Source: Megascapheus bottae (taxonomy: Eukaryota; Chordata; Mammalia; Rodentia; Geomyidae). Taken from it: a stretch of 64,000 nucleotides of DNA. The position numbers and the translations under genes are program-made. Each line of letters starts with the position of its first letter. Positions within the stretch are counted from its first letter, which is position 1. The stretch spans positions 1 to 64,000 of the forward strand of contig JANJXV010001736.1 in assembly GCA_024803745.1 (NCBI GenBank). Direction: 5' to 3'. Positions 15,701-28,575 of the stretch are shown in pieces. The notes beneath the pieces were generated by a model, which saw nothing but the letters and a program-made list of their open reading frames with translations, ran no database searches and was not told the DNA's origin.

Positions 15701-16370
15701 TCTGTGACTTCACACACCTACATTCTATGATTTCACACACCTCCATTCTATGACTTCACACACCTCCATTCTATGACTTTACAGACCTACTTTATGAGTT
15801 GACACACCTCCATTCTATGACTTGACACACCTCCAATCTGAATTCACACACCTCCATTCTGTGACTTCACACACCTCCATTCTATGAGTTTACAAACTTC
15901 CATTTTGACTTCACACACCTCCATTCTATGACTTCACACAGCTTCATTCTGACTTCACACACCTAAATTCTATGACTTTACACACCTCTATTCTGACTTC
16001 ACACACCTCCATTCTATGACTTCACAAACCTCCCTTCTATGACTTCACACACCTCCACTCTGTGACTTCACACATCTCCACTCTGTGACTTTACACACCT
16101 CCATTCTGTGAATTCACACACCTCCATTCTGTGATTTCACACACCTCCATTCTATGACTTCACACACCTCCATTCTTTGACTTCACACACCTCCATTCTA
16201 TGACTTCACACACCTGCATTCTGAAATCACACACCTCCAATCTATGACTTCACAGACCTCGAATCTGTGACTTCACTCACCTCCACTCTATGACTTCCCA
16301 CTCCTCCATTCTATGGCTTCCCACACCTCCTTTCTATGACTTCACCCACCTTCATTCTATGACTTCACAC
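12750..16370. repeat. Mixed monomers; first half related to 56.8-58.1 kb
   Basis: From ~13,060 to ~14,450 the order of rare monomers follows 56,820-58,130: CTGCCTTCTGACTTC (13,625; 57,341), CATACACCAACATTCTAGG, CACACCGCCATTCTTTG (13,891; 57,605, offset 43,714), CCATTTGTGACTT and CTTCCTACCCGTCC (14,203; 57,918). These distant, collinear matches show one ancestral block now present at both ends of the window. From 15 to 16.37 kb the monomers are mixed, with repeats of the 13.6-13.9 kb fingerprints near 15.1-15.5 kb. Confidence 0.8.
14820..15045. repeat. 113-bp five-monomer tandem duplication
   Basis: The run CTTCAGAAACCTCCATTGTG, CACACGTCCATTCTGTG and the odd CTATATCATCACAGACC monomer occurs twice in a row. 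ATGACTTCAG starts at 14,831 and 14,944, a 113-bp period. No difference between the copies was seen within the aligned run, which indicates a very recent event. Confidence 0.87.
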
Positions 16371-17947
16371 ACCTTCTTTCTTACTTTAGAAACATCCATT
16401 CTATGACCTCACACACCTCCATCTATGACATCACCAACCTCCATTCTGTGACTTCACACACCTCCATACTGAGTTCACAAAACTCCATTCGGTGACTTAA
16501 CACACCTCCATTCTGACTTCACACACGTCCATTCTATGACTTCACACACTTCCATTTTATGACTTCACAAACCTCCATTCTGTGACTTCACACACTTCCA
16601 TTCTGCGTTCACACACCTCCATTCTGTGACTTCACACACCGCCATTCTATGACTTCACACACCTACATTCTATGACTTCACACATCCATTTTGAATTCAC
16701 ACACCTCCAATATATGACTTCAAACAGCTCAATTCTCTGACTTCACACACCTCCATTCTATGACCTTAAACTCGTCCATTCAGTGACTTCACACACCTCC
16801 GTTCTATGACTTCACCCACCTATATTCTATGACTTCACACACCTCCATTCTCCGACTTCACACCCCTCTAATTTGATTTCTCATACCTCCATTCTATGAC
16901 TTCACAAACCTCCCTTCGTTGACTTCACAATACTCCATTCTATGACTTCACACATCTACATTCTATGACTTCACACACCTCAATTCTGACTCACACAACT
17001 CCATTCTGTGACTTCACAAAACTCCATTCTATGATTTCACATATTTCCATATTATGACTTCACACACCTCCATCTATGACTTCACACACCTCCATTATGA
17101 GTTCACACACCTACATTCTGTGACTTCACACACCTCCATTCTGACTTCACACACCTCCATTGTATGACTTCACACACCTCCATTCTGTGACTTCACACAT
17201 CTCCATTCTATGACTTCACAAACTTCCATTGTGATGTCACACACCTCCATTCTATGAGTTCACAAACCTCCATTCTATGACTTCACACACCTAATTTCTA
17301 TGACTTCACCCACCTCCATTCTATGACTTCACACCTCCATTCTGACTTCACACACCTCCATTCTGTGACTTCACACACCTCCATTCTATGACTTCACAAA
17401 CTTCCATTGTGACGTCACAGACCTCCATTCTATGTGTTCACACACCTCCATTCTATGACTTCACTCACCTCCATTCTATGACTTCACACACCTCCTTTTT
17501 GAGTTGACACACCTCCATTCTATGACTTCACACACCTCCAATCTGAATTCACACACCTCCATTCTATGACTTCACCCACCTCCATTCTATGAATTCACAC
17601 ACCTCCATTCTCCGACTTCACACCCCTCTAATTTGATTTCTCATACCTCCATTCTATGACTTCACAAACCTCCCTTCGGTGACTTCACAATACTCCATTT
17701 TATGACTTCACACATCTACATTCTATGACTTCACACACCTCAATTCTGACTCACAAAACTCCATTCTGTGACTTCACAAAACTCCATTCTATGATTTCAC
17801 ATATCTCCATACTATGTCTTCACACACCTCCATCTATGATTGCACACACCTCCATTCTGAGTTCACACACCTCCATTCTGTATCTTCACACACCTCCATT
17901 CTGACTTCACACACCTCCATTGTATGACTTCACACACCTTCATTCTG
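16371..17947. repeat. Approach to the 2,192-bp HOR; includes second copy of the 12.2-kb module
   Basis: Bases ~16,375-16,650 resemble part of the following HOR (CACACGTCCATTC plus CTTCCATTTTATGAC at ~16,525 and 19,863). At 16,853 and 17,610 there are two copies of the TTCTCCGAC / CTAATTTGATTTCTCAT fingerprint. 17,291-17,830 is the partner of 12,206-12,745. The last ~100 bases lead directly into the exact 2,192-bp periodicity that begins at 17,948. Confidence 0.8.
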
Positions 17948-20139
17948 TGACTTCACACACCTCCATTCTATGACTTCACAAACTTCCATTGTGATGTCAC
18001 ACACCTCCATTCTATGAGTTCACACACCTCCATTCTATGACTTCACACACCTCCATTCTGACTTCACACACCTCTATTCTATGACTTCGAACACCTACAT
18101 TTTGACTTCACACACCTCCATTCTATGACTTCATAGACCTCGAATCTGTGACTTCACTCACCTCCATTCTATGACTTCACACTTCTCCATTCTATGACTT
18201 CCCACACCTAATTTCTATGACGTCACCCACCTCCATTCTATGACTTCACACACCTCCTTTCTGAGTTGACACACCTCCATCTATGACTTCACACACCTCC
18301 AATCTGTATTCACACACTTCCACTCTATGACTTCACACTTCTCCATTCTATGACTTCCCACACCTAAGTTCTATGACTTCACCCACCTCCATTCTATGAC
18401 TTCACACCTCCATTCTGACTTCACACACCTCCGCTGTATGACTTCACACACATCCATTCTGACTTCACACACCTCCATTCTGTGACTTCACACACCTCCG
18501 TTCTATGATTTCACACACCTCCATTCTATGACCTCACACACCTCCATTCTATGACTTCACACACCTCCATTCTGTGACGTCACACACCTTCATTCTGAGT
18601 TCACACACCTCCATTCTGTGACTTCTCACACCTGGATTCTGTGAATTCACACACCTCCAATCTGTGACTTCACACACTTCCATTCTATGACTTCACACAC
18701 CTGCATTCTATGACTTCACACACCTCCATTCTGTGACTTCACACACCTCCATTCTATGACCTTACACACCCTCATTCTATGATTTCACACACCACCATTC
18801 TATGACTTCACACATCCATTTTGATTTCACACACCTCCAATATATGTCTTCAAACACCTCAATTCTGTGACTTCACACTCCTCCATTCTATGACTTCATA
18901 CCGTCTACTCTGTGACTTCACACACCTCCATTCTATGACTTCACACACTTCCATTCTATGACTTCACACACCTCCATTTTGTGACTTTACACACCTCCAT
19001 TCTGGGTTCACACACCTCCATTATGTGACTTCACACTCCTGCAATCTGTGACTTCCCACGCCTCCATTCTGTGACTTCACACACCTCCATTCTATGACTT
19101 CAAACACATTCATTCTTACTTCACAAACACCCATTCTATGACTTCACACACCTTCATTCTATGACTTCACACACCTCCATTCTGTGACTTCACACACCTC
19201 CATTCTATGACTTCACACACCTCCATTGTGACTACACACACCTCCATTCTATGAGTACACACACCCACATTCTGACTTCACACACCTCCATTGTATGTAT
19301 TCACACACCTCCATTCTGTGACTTCACGCACTTCCATTGTGACGTCACACACCTCCATTCTATGAGTTCACACACCTCCATTCTATGACTTCACACACCT
19401 CCATTCTGACTTCACAATCCTCTATTCTATGACTTCGCACACCTCCATTCTGACATCACACACCTCCAATCTATGACTTCACAGGCCTCGAATCTGTGAC
19501 TTCACTCACCTCCACTCTATGACTTCACACTTCTCCATTCTATGACTTCCCACACCTCCTTTCTATGACTTCACCCACGTTCATTCTATGACTTCACACC
19601 TCCATTCTGACTTCACACACTTCCATTCAGTGACTTCACACACCTCCATTCAATGACTTCACACACCTCCATTCAATGACTTCACACACTTCCATTCTAT
19701 GACTTCACACACCTTCATTCTTACTTCAGAAACATCCATTCTATGACCTCTCACACCTCCATCTATGACTTCACAAACCTCCATTCTGTGACTTAACACA
19801 CCTCCATACTGAGTTCACAAAACTCCATTCGGTGACTTAACACATCTCCATTCTGACTTCACACACGTCCATTCTATGACTTCACACACTTCCATTTTAT
19901 GACTTCACAAACCTCCATTCTGTCACTTCACACACCTCCATTCTGAGTTCACACACCTCCATTCTGTGACTTCACAAAACTCCATTCTATGATTTCACAT
20001 AACTTCATACTATGACTTTACACACCTCCATCTATGACTTCACACACCTCCATTCTGAGTTCACACACCTCCATTCTGTGACTTCACACACCTCCATTCT
20101 GACTTCACCCACCTCCATTCTGACTTCACACCTCCATTC
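17948..20139. repeat. 2,192-bp HOR unit 1
   Basis: First unit. In the parts compared it is indistinguishable from unit 2. It holds three TGACGTCA octamers (18,218, 18,575 and 19,340), the CACACATCCATTTTGATTTC short monomer and the CATACCGTCTACTCTG variant. Confidence 0.93.
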
Positions 20140-22331
20140 TGACTTCACACACCTCCATTCTATGACTTCACAAACTTCCATTGTGATGTCACACACCTCC
20201 ATTCTATGAGTTCACACACCTCCATTCTATGACTTCACACACCTCCATTCTGACTTCACACACCTCTATTCTATGACTTCGAACACCTACATTTTGACTT
20301 CACACACCTCCATTCTATGACTTCATAGACCTCGAATCTGTGACTTCACTCACCTCCATTCTATGACTTCACACTTCTCCATTCTATGACTTCCCACACC
20401 TAATTTCTATGACGTCACCCACCTCCATTCTATGACTTCACACACCTCCTTTCTGAGTTGACACACCTCCATCTATGACTTCACACACCTCCAATCTGTA
20501 TTCACACACTTCCACTCTATGACTTCACACTTCTCCATTCTATGACTTCCCACACCTAAGTTCTATGACTTCACCCACCTCCATTCTATGACTTCACACC
20601 TCCATTCTGACTTCACACACCTCCGCTGTATGACTTCACACACATCCATTCTGACTTCACACACCTCCATTCTGTGACTTCACACACCTCCGTTCTATGA
20701 TTTCACACACCTCCATTCTATGACCTCACACACCTCCATTCTATGACTTCACACACCTCCATTCTGTGACGTCACACACCTTCATTCTGAGTTCACACAC
20801 CTCCATTCTGTGACTTCTCACACCTGGATTCTGTGAATTCACACACCTCCAATCTGTGACTTCACACACTTCCATTCTATGACTTCACACACCTGCATTC
20901 TATGACTTCACACACCTCCATTCTGTGACTTCACACACCTCCATTCTATGACCTTACACACCCTCATTCTATGATTTCACACACCACCATTCTATGACTT
21001 CACACATCCATTTTGATTTCACACACCTCCAATATATGTCTTCAAACACCTCAATTCTGTGACTTCACACTCCTCCATTCTATGACTTCATACCGTCTAC
21101 TCTGTGACTTCACACACCTCCATTCTATGACTTCACACACTTCCATTCTATGACTTCACACACCTCCATTTTGTGACTTTACACACCTCCATTCTGGGTT
21201 CACACACCTCCATTATGTGACTTCACACTCCTGCAATCTGTGACTTCCCACGCCTCCATTCTGTGACTTCACACACCTCCATTCTATGACTTCAAACACA
21301 TTCATTCTTACTTCACAAACACCCATTCTATGACTTCACACACCTTCATTCTATGACTTCACACACCTCCATTCTGTGACTTCACACACCTCCATTCTAT
21401 GACTTCACACACCTCCATTGTGACTACACACACCTCCATTCTATGAGTACACACACCCACATTCTGACTTCACACACCTCCATTGTATGTATTCACACAC
21501 CTCCATTCTGTGACTTCACGCACTTCCATTGTGACGTCACACACCTCCATTCTATGAGTTCACACACCTCCATTCTATGACTTCACACACCTCCATTCTG
21601 ACTTCACAATCCTCTATTCTATGACTTCGCACACCTCCATTCTGACATCACACACCTCCAATCTATGACTTCACAGGCCTCGAATCTGTGACTTCACTCA
21701 CCTCCACTCTATGACTTCACACTTCTCCATTCTATGACTTCCCACACCTCCTTTCTATGACTTCACCCACGTTCATTCTATGACTTCACACCTCCATTCT
21801 GACTTCACACACTTCCATTCAGTGACTTCACACACCTCCATTCAATGACTTCACACACCTCCATTCAATGACTTCACACACTTCCATTCTATGACTTCAC
21901 ACACCTTCATTCTTACTTCAGAAACATCCATTCTATGACCTCTCACACCTCCATCTATGACTTCACAAACCTCCATTCTGTGACTTAACACACCTCCATA
22001 CTGAGTTCACAAAACTCCATTCGGTGACTTAACACATCTCCATTCTGACTTCACACACGTCCATTCTATGACTTCACACACTTCCATTTTATGACTTCAC
22101 AAACCTCCATTCTGTCACTTCACACACCTCCATTCTGAGTTCACACACCTCCATTCTGTGACTTCACAAAACTCCATTCTATGATTTCACATAACTTCAT
22201 ACTATGACTTTACACACCTCCATCTATGACTTCACACACCTCCATTCTGAGTTCACACACCTCCATTCTGTGACTTCACACACCTCCATTCTGACTTCAC
22301 CCACCTCCATTCTGACTTCACACCTCCATTC
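20140..22331. repeat. 2,192-bp HOR unit 2
   Basis: Second unit, collinear with units 1 and 3. An apparent 65-codon open frame at 20,012-20,209 straddles the unit 1/2 junction and reappears 2,192 bp later, because it is simply the repeat read in one frame. Confidence 0.93.
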
Positions 22332-24523
22332 TGACTTCACACACCTCCATTCTATGACTTCACAAACTTCCATTGTGATGTCACACACCTCCATTCTATG
22401 AGTTCACACACCTCCATTCTATGACTTCACACACATCCATTCTGACTTCACACACCTCTATTCTATGACTTCGAACACCTACATTTTGACTTCACACACC
22501 TCCATTCTATGACTTCATAGACCTCGAATCTGTGACTTCACTCACCTCCATTCTATGACTTCACACTTCTCCATTCTATGACTTCCCACACCTAATTTCT
22601 ATGACGTCACCCACCTCCATTCTATGACTTCACACACCTCCTTTCTGAGTTGACACACCTCCATCTATGACTTCACACACCTCCAATCTGTATTCACACA
22701 CTTCCACTCTATGACTTCACACTTCTCCATTCTATGACTTCCCACACCTAAGTTCTATGACTTCACCCACCTCCATTCTATGACTTCACACCTCCATTCT
22801 GACTTCACACACCTCCGCTGTATGACTTCACACACATCCATTCTGACTTCACACACCTCCATTCTGTGACTTCACACACCTCCGTTCTATGATTTCACAC
22901 ACCTCCATTCTATGACCTCACACACCTCCATTCTATGACTTCACACACCTCCATTCTGTGACGTCACACACCTTCATTCTGAGTTCACACACCTCCATTC
23001 TGTGACTTCTCACACCTGGATTCTGTGAATTCACACACCTCCAATCTGTGACTTCACACACTTCCATTCTATGACTTCACACACCTGCATTCTATGACTT
23101 CACACACCTCCATTCTGTGACTTCACACACCTCCATTCTATGACCTTACACACCCTCATTCTATGATTTCACACACCACCATTCTATGACTTCACACATC
23201 CATTTTGATTTCACACACCTCCAATATATGTCTTCAAACACCTCAATTCTGTGACTTCACACTCCTCCATTCTATGACTTCATACCGTCTACTCTGTGAC
23301 TTCACACACCTCCATTCTATGACTTCACACACTTCCATTCTATGACTTCACACACCTCCATTTTGTGACTTTACACACCTCCATTCTGGGTTCACACACC
23401 TCCATTATGTGACTTCACACTCCTGCAATCTGTGACTTCCCACGCCTCCATTCTGTGACTTCACACACCTCCATTCTATGACTTCACACACATTCATTCT
23501 TACTTCACAAACACCCATTCTATGACTTCACACACCTTCATTCTATGACTTCACACACCTCCATTCTGTGACTTCACACACCTCAATTCTATGACTTCAC
23601 ACACCTCCATTGTGACTACACACACCTCCATTCTATGAGTACACACACCCACATTCTGACTTCACACACCTCCATTGTATGTATTCACACACCTCCATTC
23701 TGTGACTTCACGCACTTCCCTTGTGACGTCACACACCTCCATTCTATGAGTTCACACACCTCCATTCTATGACTTCACACACCTCCATTCTGACTTCACA
23801 ATCCTCTATTCTATGACTTCGCACACCTCCATTCTGACATCACACACCTCCAATCTATGACTTCACAGGCCTCGAATCTGTGACTTCACTCACCTCCACT
23901 CTATGACTTCACACTTCTCCATTCTATGACTTCCCACACCTCCTTTCTATGACTTCACCCACGTTCATTCTATGACTTCACACCTCCATTCTGACTTCAC
24001 ACACTTCCATTCAGTGACTTCACACACCTCCATTCAATGACTTCACACACCTCCATTCAATGACTTCACACACTTCCATTCTATGACTTCACACACCTTC
24101 ATTCTTACTTCAGAAACATCCATTCTATGACCTCTCACACCTCCATCTATGACTTCACAAACCTCCATTCTGTGACTTAACACACCTCCATACTGAGTTC
24201 ACAAAACTCCATTCGGTGACTTAACACATCTCCATTCTGACTTCACACACGTCCATTCTATGACTTCACACACTTCTATTTTATGACTTCACAAACCTCC
24301 ATTCTGTCACTTCACACACCTCCATTCTGAGTTCACACACCTCCATTCTGTGACTTCACAAAACTCCATTCTATGATTTCACATAACTTCATACTATGAC
24401 TTTACACACCTCCATCTATGACTTCACACACCTCCATTCTGAGTTCACACACCTCCATTCTGTGACTTCACACACCTCCATTCTGACTTCACCCACCTCC
24501 ATTCTGACTTCACACCTCCATTC
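22332..24523. repeat. 2,192-bp HOR unit 3 (slightly diverged)
   Basis: Third unit. Single-base differences from unit 2 are visible: ACATCCATTCTG instead of ACCTCCATTCTG near 22,434; CTTCACACACATTC instead of CTTCAAACACATTC at 23,487; CTCAATTC instead of CTCCATTC near 23,585; CTTCCCTTGTG instead of CTTCCATTGTG near 23,719; CTTCTATTTT instead of CTTCCATTTT near 24,275. Units 1 and 2 share the other state at each site, so unit 3 is the outlier. Confidence 0.9.
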
Positions 24524-24556
24524 TGACTTCACACACCTCCATTCTATGACTTCACA

Positions 24557-27500
24557 CACCTCCATCCTGACTTCACACACCTTCATTCTGTGACTTCACA
24601 CACCTCCATTCTATGATTTCACACACTTCCATTCTGTGACTTCACACATCTCCATTCTATGACTTCGCACACCTCCATTCTATGACTTCACACACCGCCA
24701 TTCTGATCTCACACACGTCCATTCTGACTTCACACACCTAAATTCTGTGACATCACACGCCTCCATTCTATAATTTCACACACCTCCCTTCTATGACTTC
24801 ACTCACCTCCATTCTATGACTTCACACACCTCCTTTCTGAGTTGACACAGCTCCATTCTATGACTTCACACACCTCTAATCTGAATTCACACACCTCCAT
24901 TACATGACTTCACACACCTCCATTCTATGAGTTCACACACCTCCATTTTAACTTCACATACCTCCATTCTATAACTTAACACAGCTCCATTCTGACTTCA
25001 CACACCTCAATTCTATGACTTTACACACCTCTATTCTGACTTCACACACCCCCATTCTGTGACTTCACAAACCTCCATTCTATGACTTCACACAACTCCA
25101 CTCTGTGACTTCACACATCTCCACTCTGTGACTTTACACATCTCCATTCTGCGAGTTCACACACCTCCATTCTGTGATTTCACACACGTCCATTCTATGA
25201 CTTCACACACCTCCATTCTTTGACTTCACACACCTCCATTCTATGACTTCACACACCTCCATTGTAACTTCACACACCTCCATTCTGTGACTGCACACAC
25301 CTCCCTTCCGTGACTTCACACACCTCCATTCTATGACTTCACACACCTCCATTCTATGACATCACACACCTCCATTCTATGACTTCACACACTTCCATTC
25401 TATGACTTCACACACCTCCATTCTATGACTTCACACACCTCCATTCTATGACTTCTCACACCTGCATTCTGACTTCACACACCTCCATTCTATGACTTCA
25501 TACACCTCCATTCTATGACTTCATACACCAACATTCTAGGACTTCACACACCTCCATTCTATGACTTCACAAATCTCCATTCTGACTTCACACTTCTCCA
25601 TTCTATGACTTCACACACCTCCATTCTATGATTTCACACCTCTATTCTGACCTCACACACCTCCATTCTATGTCTTCACACACCTCCATTCTGACTTCAC
25701 ACACCTCCATTCTGTGACTTCACACACCTCCATTCTATGATTTCACACACCTCCATTCTGTGACTTCACACACCTCCATTCTATGACTTCACACACCTTC
25801 ATTCTATGACTTCACACCCGTCCATTCTGTGACTTCATAGACCTCCATTCTATGACTTCATACACCTCCATTCTATGACTTCACCCACCTCCAATCTATG
25901 ACTTCACACACCTCCATTCTCTGACTTCACACCCCTCCAATTTGACTTCACATACCTCAATTCTATGACTTCACAAACCTCCCTTCGGTGACTTCACAAT
26001 CCTCCATTCTATGACTTCACACATCTGCATTCTATGACTTCACACACCTCAATTCTGACCCACACAGCTCCATTCTGTGACTTCACAAAACTCCATTCTA
26101 TGATTTCACACATCTCCATACTATGACTTCACACACCTCCATTCTATGACTTCACAAACCTCCATCCTATGACTTCACACACCTCCATTCTATGACTTCA
26201 CACACCTCCATTCTATGATTTCACACACCTCCATTCTATGACTTCACACACCTCCATTCTGTGACTTCACACACCTCCATTCTATGACTTCACACAGCTC
26301 CATTCTGACTTCACACATCTCCATTCTATGACTTTGCACACCTCTATTCTGACTTCACACACCTCCATTCTGTGACTTCACAAACCTCCTTTCTATGACT
26401 TCACCCAACTCCACTCTGTGAATGTACACATCTCCACTCTGTGTCTTTACACACCTCCATTCTGCGCATTCATACCCCTCCATTCTGAGATTTCACACAC
26501 CTCCATTCTATGACTTCACACACCTCCATTCTATGACTTCACAAACCTCCATTGTGACTTCACACACGTCCATTCTGTGACTTCACACACCTCCATTCTA
26601 TATCATCACAGACCTCCATTCTATGACTTCACACACTTCCATTCTATGACTTCACACAGCCCAAGTCTATGACTTCACAAACCTCCATTCTATGACTTCA
26701 CACACCTGCACTCTGACTTCACACACCTCCACTCTATGACTTCATACACCTCCCTTCTATGACTTCATACACCAACATTCTGTGACTTCACACACCTCCA
26801 TTCTGTGACTTCACAAATCTCCATTCTGACTTCAAACTCCTCCATTCTATGACTTCACACACCTCCATTCTATGACTTCACACATCTCCTTTTGTAACTT
26901 CCCACACTTCCAATGTTTGACTTCACAAACCTCCATTCCATGACTTCACACACCTCCATTCTATGAGTTCACAAACCTCCATTCTTTGGCTTCACACACC
27001 TCCATTTTGACTTCACACACCTACATTCTGTGACTTCACACACCTCCATTTGTTACTTCACACACCACCATTTTGACTTCACACACCTCCATTCTGTGAA
27101 TTCACACACCTCCATTCTATGACTTCACACACCTCCATTCTATGACTTCACACACCTCCATTCTTTGAGTTCACACACCTGCATTCTATGACTTCACACA
27201 CCTCCATTGTGACTTCACACACCTCCATTCTCTGACTATACACACCTAACTTCCGTGACTTCATACACCTCCATTGTATGACTTCACACACCTACATTCT
27301 ATGACATCACACACCTCCATTCTATGACTTCACACACTTCCATTCTATGACTTCACACACCTCCATTCTATGACTTCACACACCTCCATTCTATGACTTC
27401 ACACACCTGCATTCGGACTTCACACACCTCCATTCTATGACTTCATACACCTCCATTCTGTGACTTCATACACCAACATTCTATGACTTCACACACCTCC

Positions 27501-28575
27501 ATTCTATGACTTCACAAATGTCCATTCTGACTTTACACTCCTCCATTCTATGACTTCACATATCTCCTTTCTGTAACTTCACACACTTCCAAAGATTGAC
27601 TTCACAAACCTCCATTCCATGACTTCACACACCTCCATTCTATGAGTTAACACACCTCCATTCTGTGACTTCACACACCTCCATTCTGACTTCACACACC
27701 TCCATTGTATGACTTCACACACCTCTATTCTGTGACTTCACACACCTCCATTCTATGATTTCACAAACTTCCATTGTGACGTCACACACCTCCATTCTAT
27801 GAGTTCACACACCTCCATTCTATGACTTCCCACACATCCATTCTGACTTCACACACCTCTATTCTATGACTTCGAACACCTACATTCTGACTTCACACAC
27901 ATCCATTCTATCACTTCACAGACCTCGAATCTGTGACTTCACTCACCTCCACTCTATGACTTCACATTTCTCCATTCTATGACTTCCCACACCTAATTTC
28001 TATGACTTCACCCACCTCCATTCTGACTTCACACCTCCATTCTGACTTCACACACCTCCATTCTATGACTTCACACACCTCCATCCTGACTTCACACACC
28101 TTCATTCTGTGACTTCACACACCTCCATTCTATGATTTCACACACTTCCATTCTGTGACTTCACACACCTCCATTCTATGACTTCGCACACCTCCATTCT
28201 GTGACGTCACACACCTCCATTCTATGACTTCACACACCTCCATTCTATGACTTCACACAACTACATTGTGACTTCACACAACTCTATTTTATGAGTTCAC
28301 ACACCTGCATTGTGACTTCACACACCTCCATTCTATGACTTCACACACCGCCATTCTGACCTCACACACCTCCATTCTGACTTCACACACCTAAATTCTG
28401 TGACTTCACACTCCTCCATTCTATAATTTCACACACCTTCGTCCTATGACTTTACTCACCTCCATTCTATGACTTCACACACCTCCTTTCTGTGTTGGCA
28501 CAGCTCCATTCTATGACTTCACACACCTCCAATCTGAATTCACACACCTCCATTCCATGACTTCACACACCTCCA
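24557..28575. repeat. ~3.5-3.65-kb block whose start is repeated from 28.06 kb
   Basis: Rare monomers at the start of this block restart at about 28,060: CCATCCTGACTTCACACACC at 24,562 and 28,080, and TTCTATGAGTTC plus CCATTTTAACTTC at 24,923 and 28,576 (offset 3,653). The offset grows from 3,519 to 3,653, so ~134 bp was gained or lost in between. The interior contains the CTCTATTCTGACCTCACAC, CACCCGTCCATTC, CAATTCTGACCCACAC, TTGGCTTCACACACC and CTGACTATACACACCTAAC fingerprints used to align the 16-kb unit. Confidence 0.82.

Larger units (their letters stand above)
17948..24556. repeat. 2,192-bp higher-order repeat, three tandem copies
   Basis: An exact 2,192-bp period covers about 6.6 kb, three units. 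Checks include GATGTCACACACC preceded by AACTTCCATT at 17,981, 20,173 and so on; CTTTACACACCTCCATC at 20,012+, 22,204+ and 24,396+; and CATAGACCTCGAATC in each unit. Periodicity begins at 17,948, where 17,947 and 20,139 differ, and ends near 24,556, where CACACC replaces the expected CAAACT. Copies are nearly identical and I saw no indels. Each unit holds roughly 95-100 monomers. The precision contrasts with the diverged flanking DNA and marks the youngest or most homogenised part of the window. Confidence 0.96.

Noticed and set aside
20012..24593. Three 65-codon open frames spaced 2,192 bp apart
   Set aside because: They are the satellite read in one frame where 21-bp units cluster. There is no coding signal, they end at frame-shifting 23-mers, and their repetition follows the HOR.
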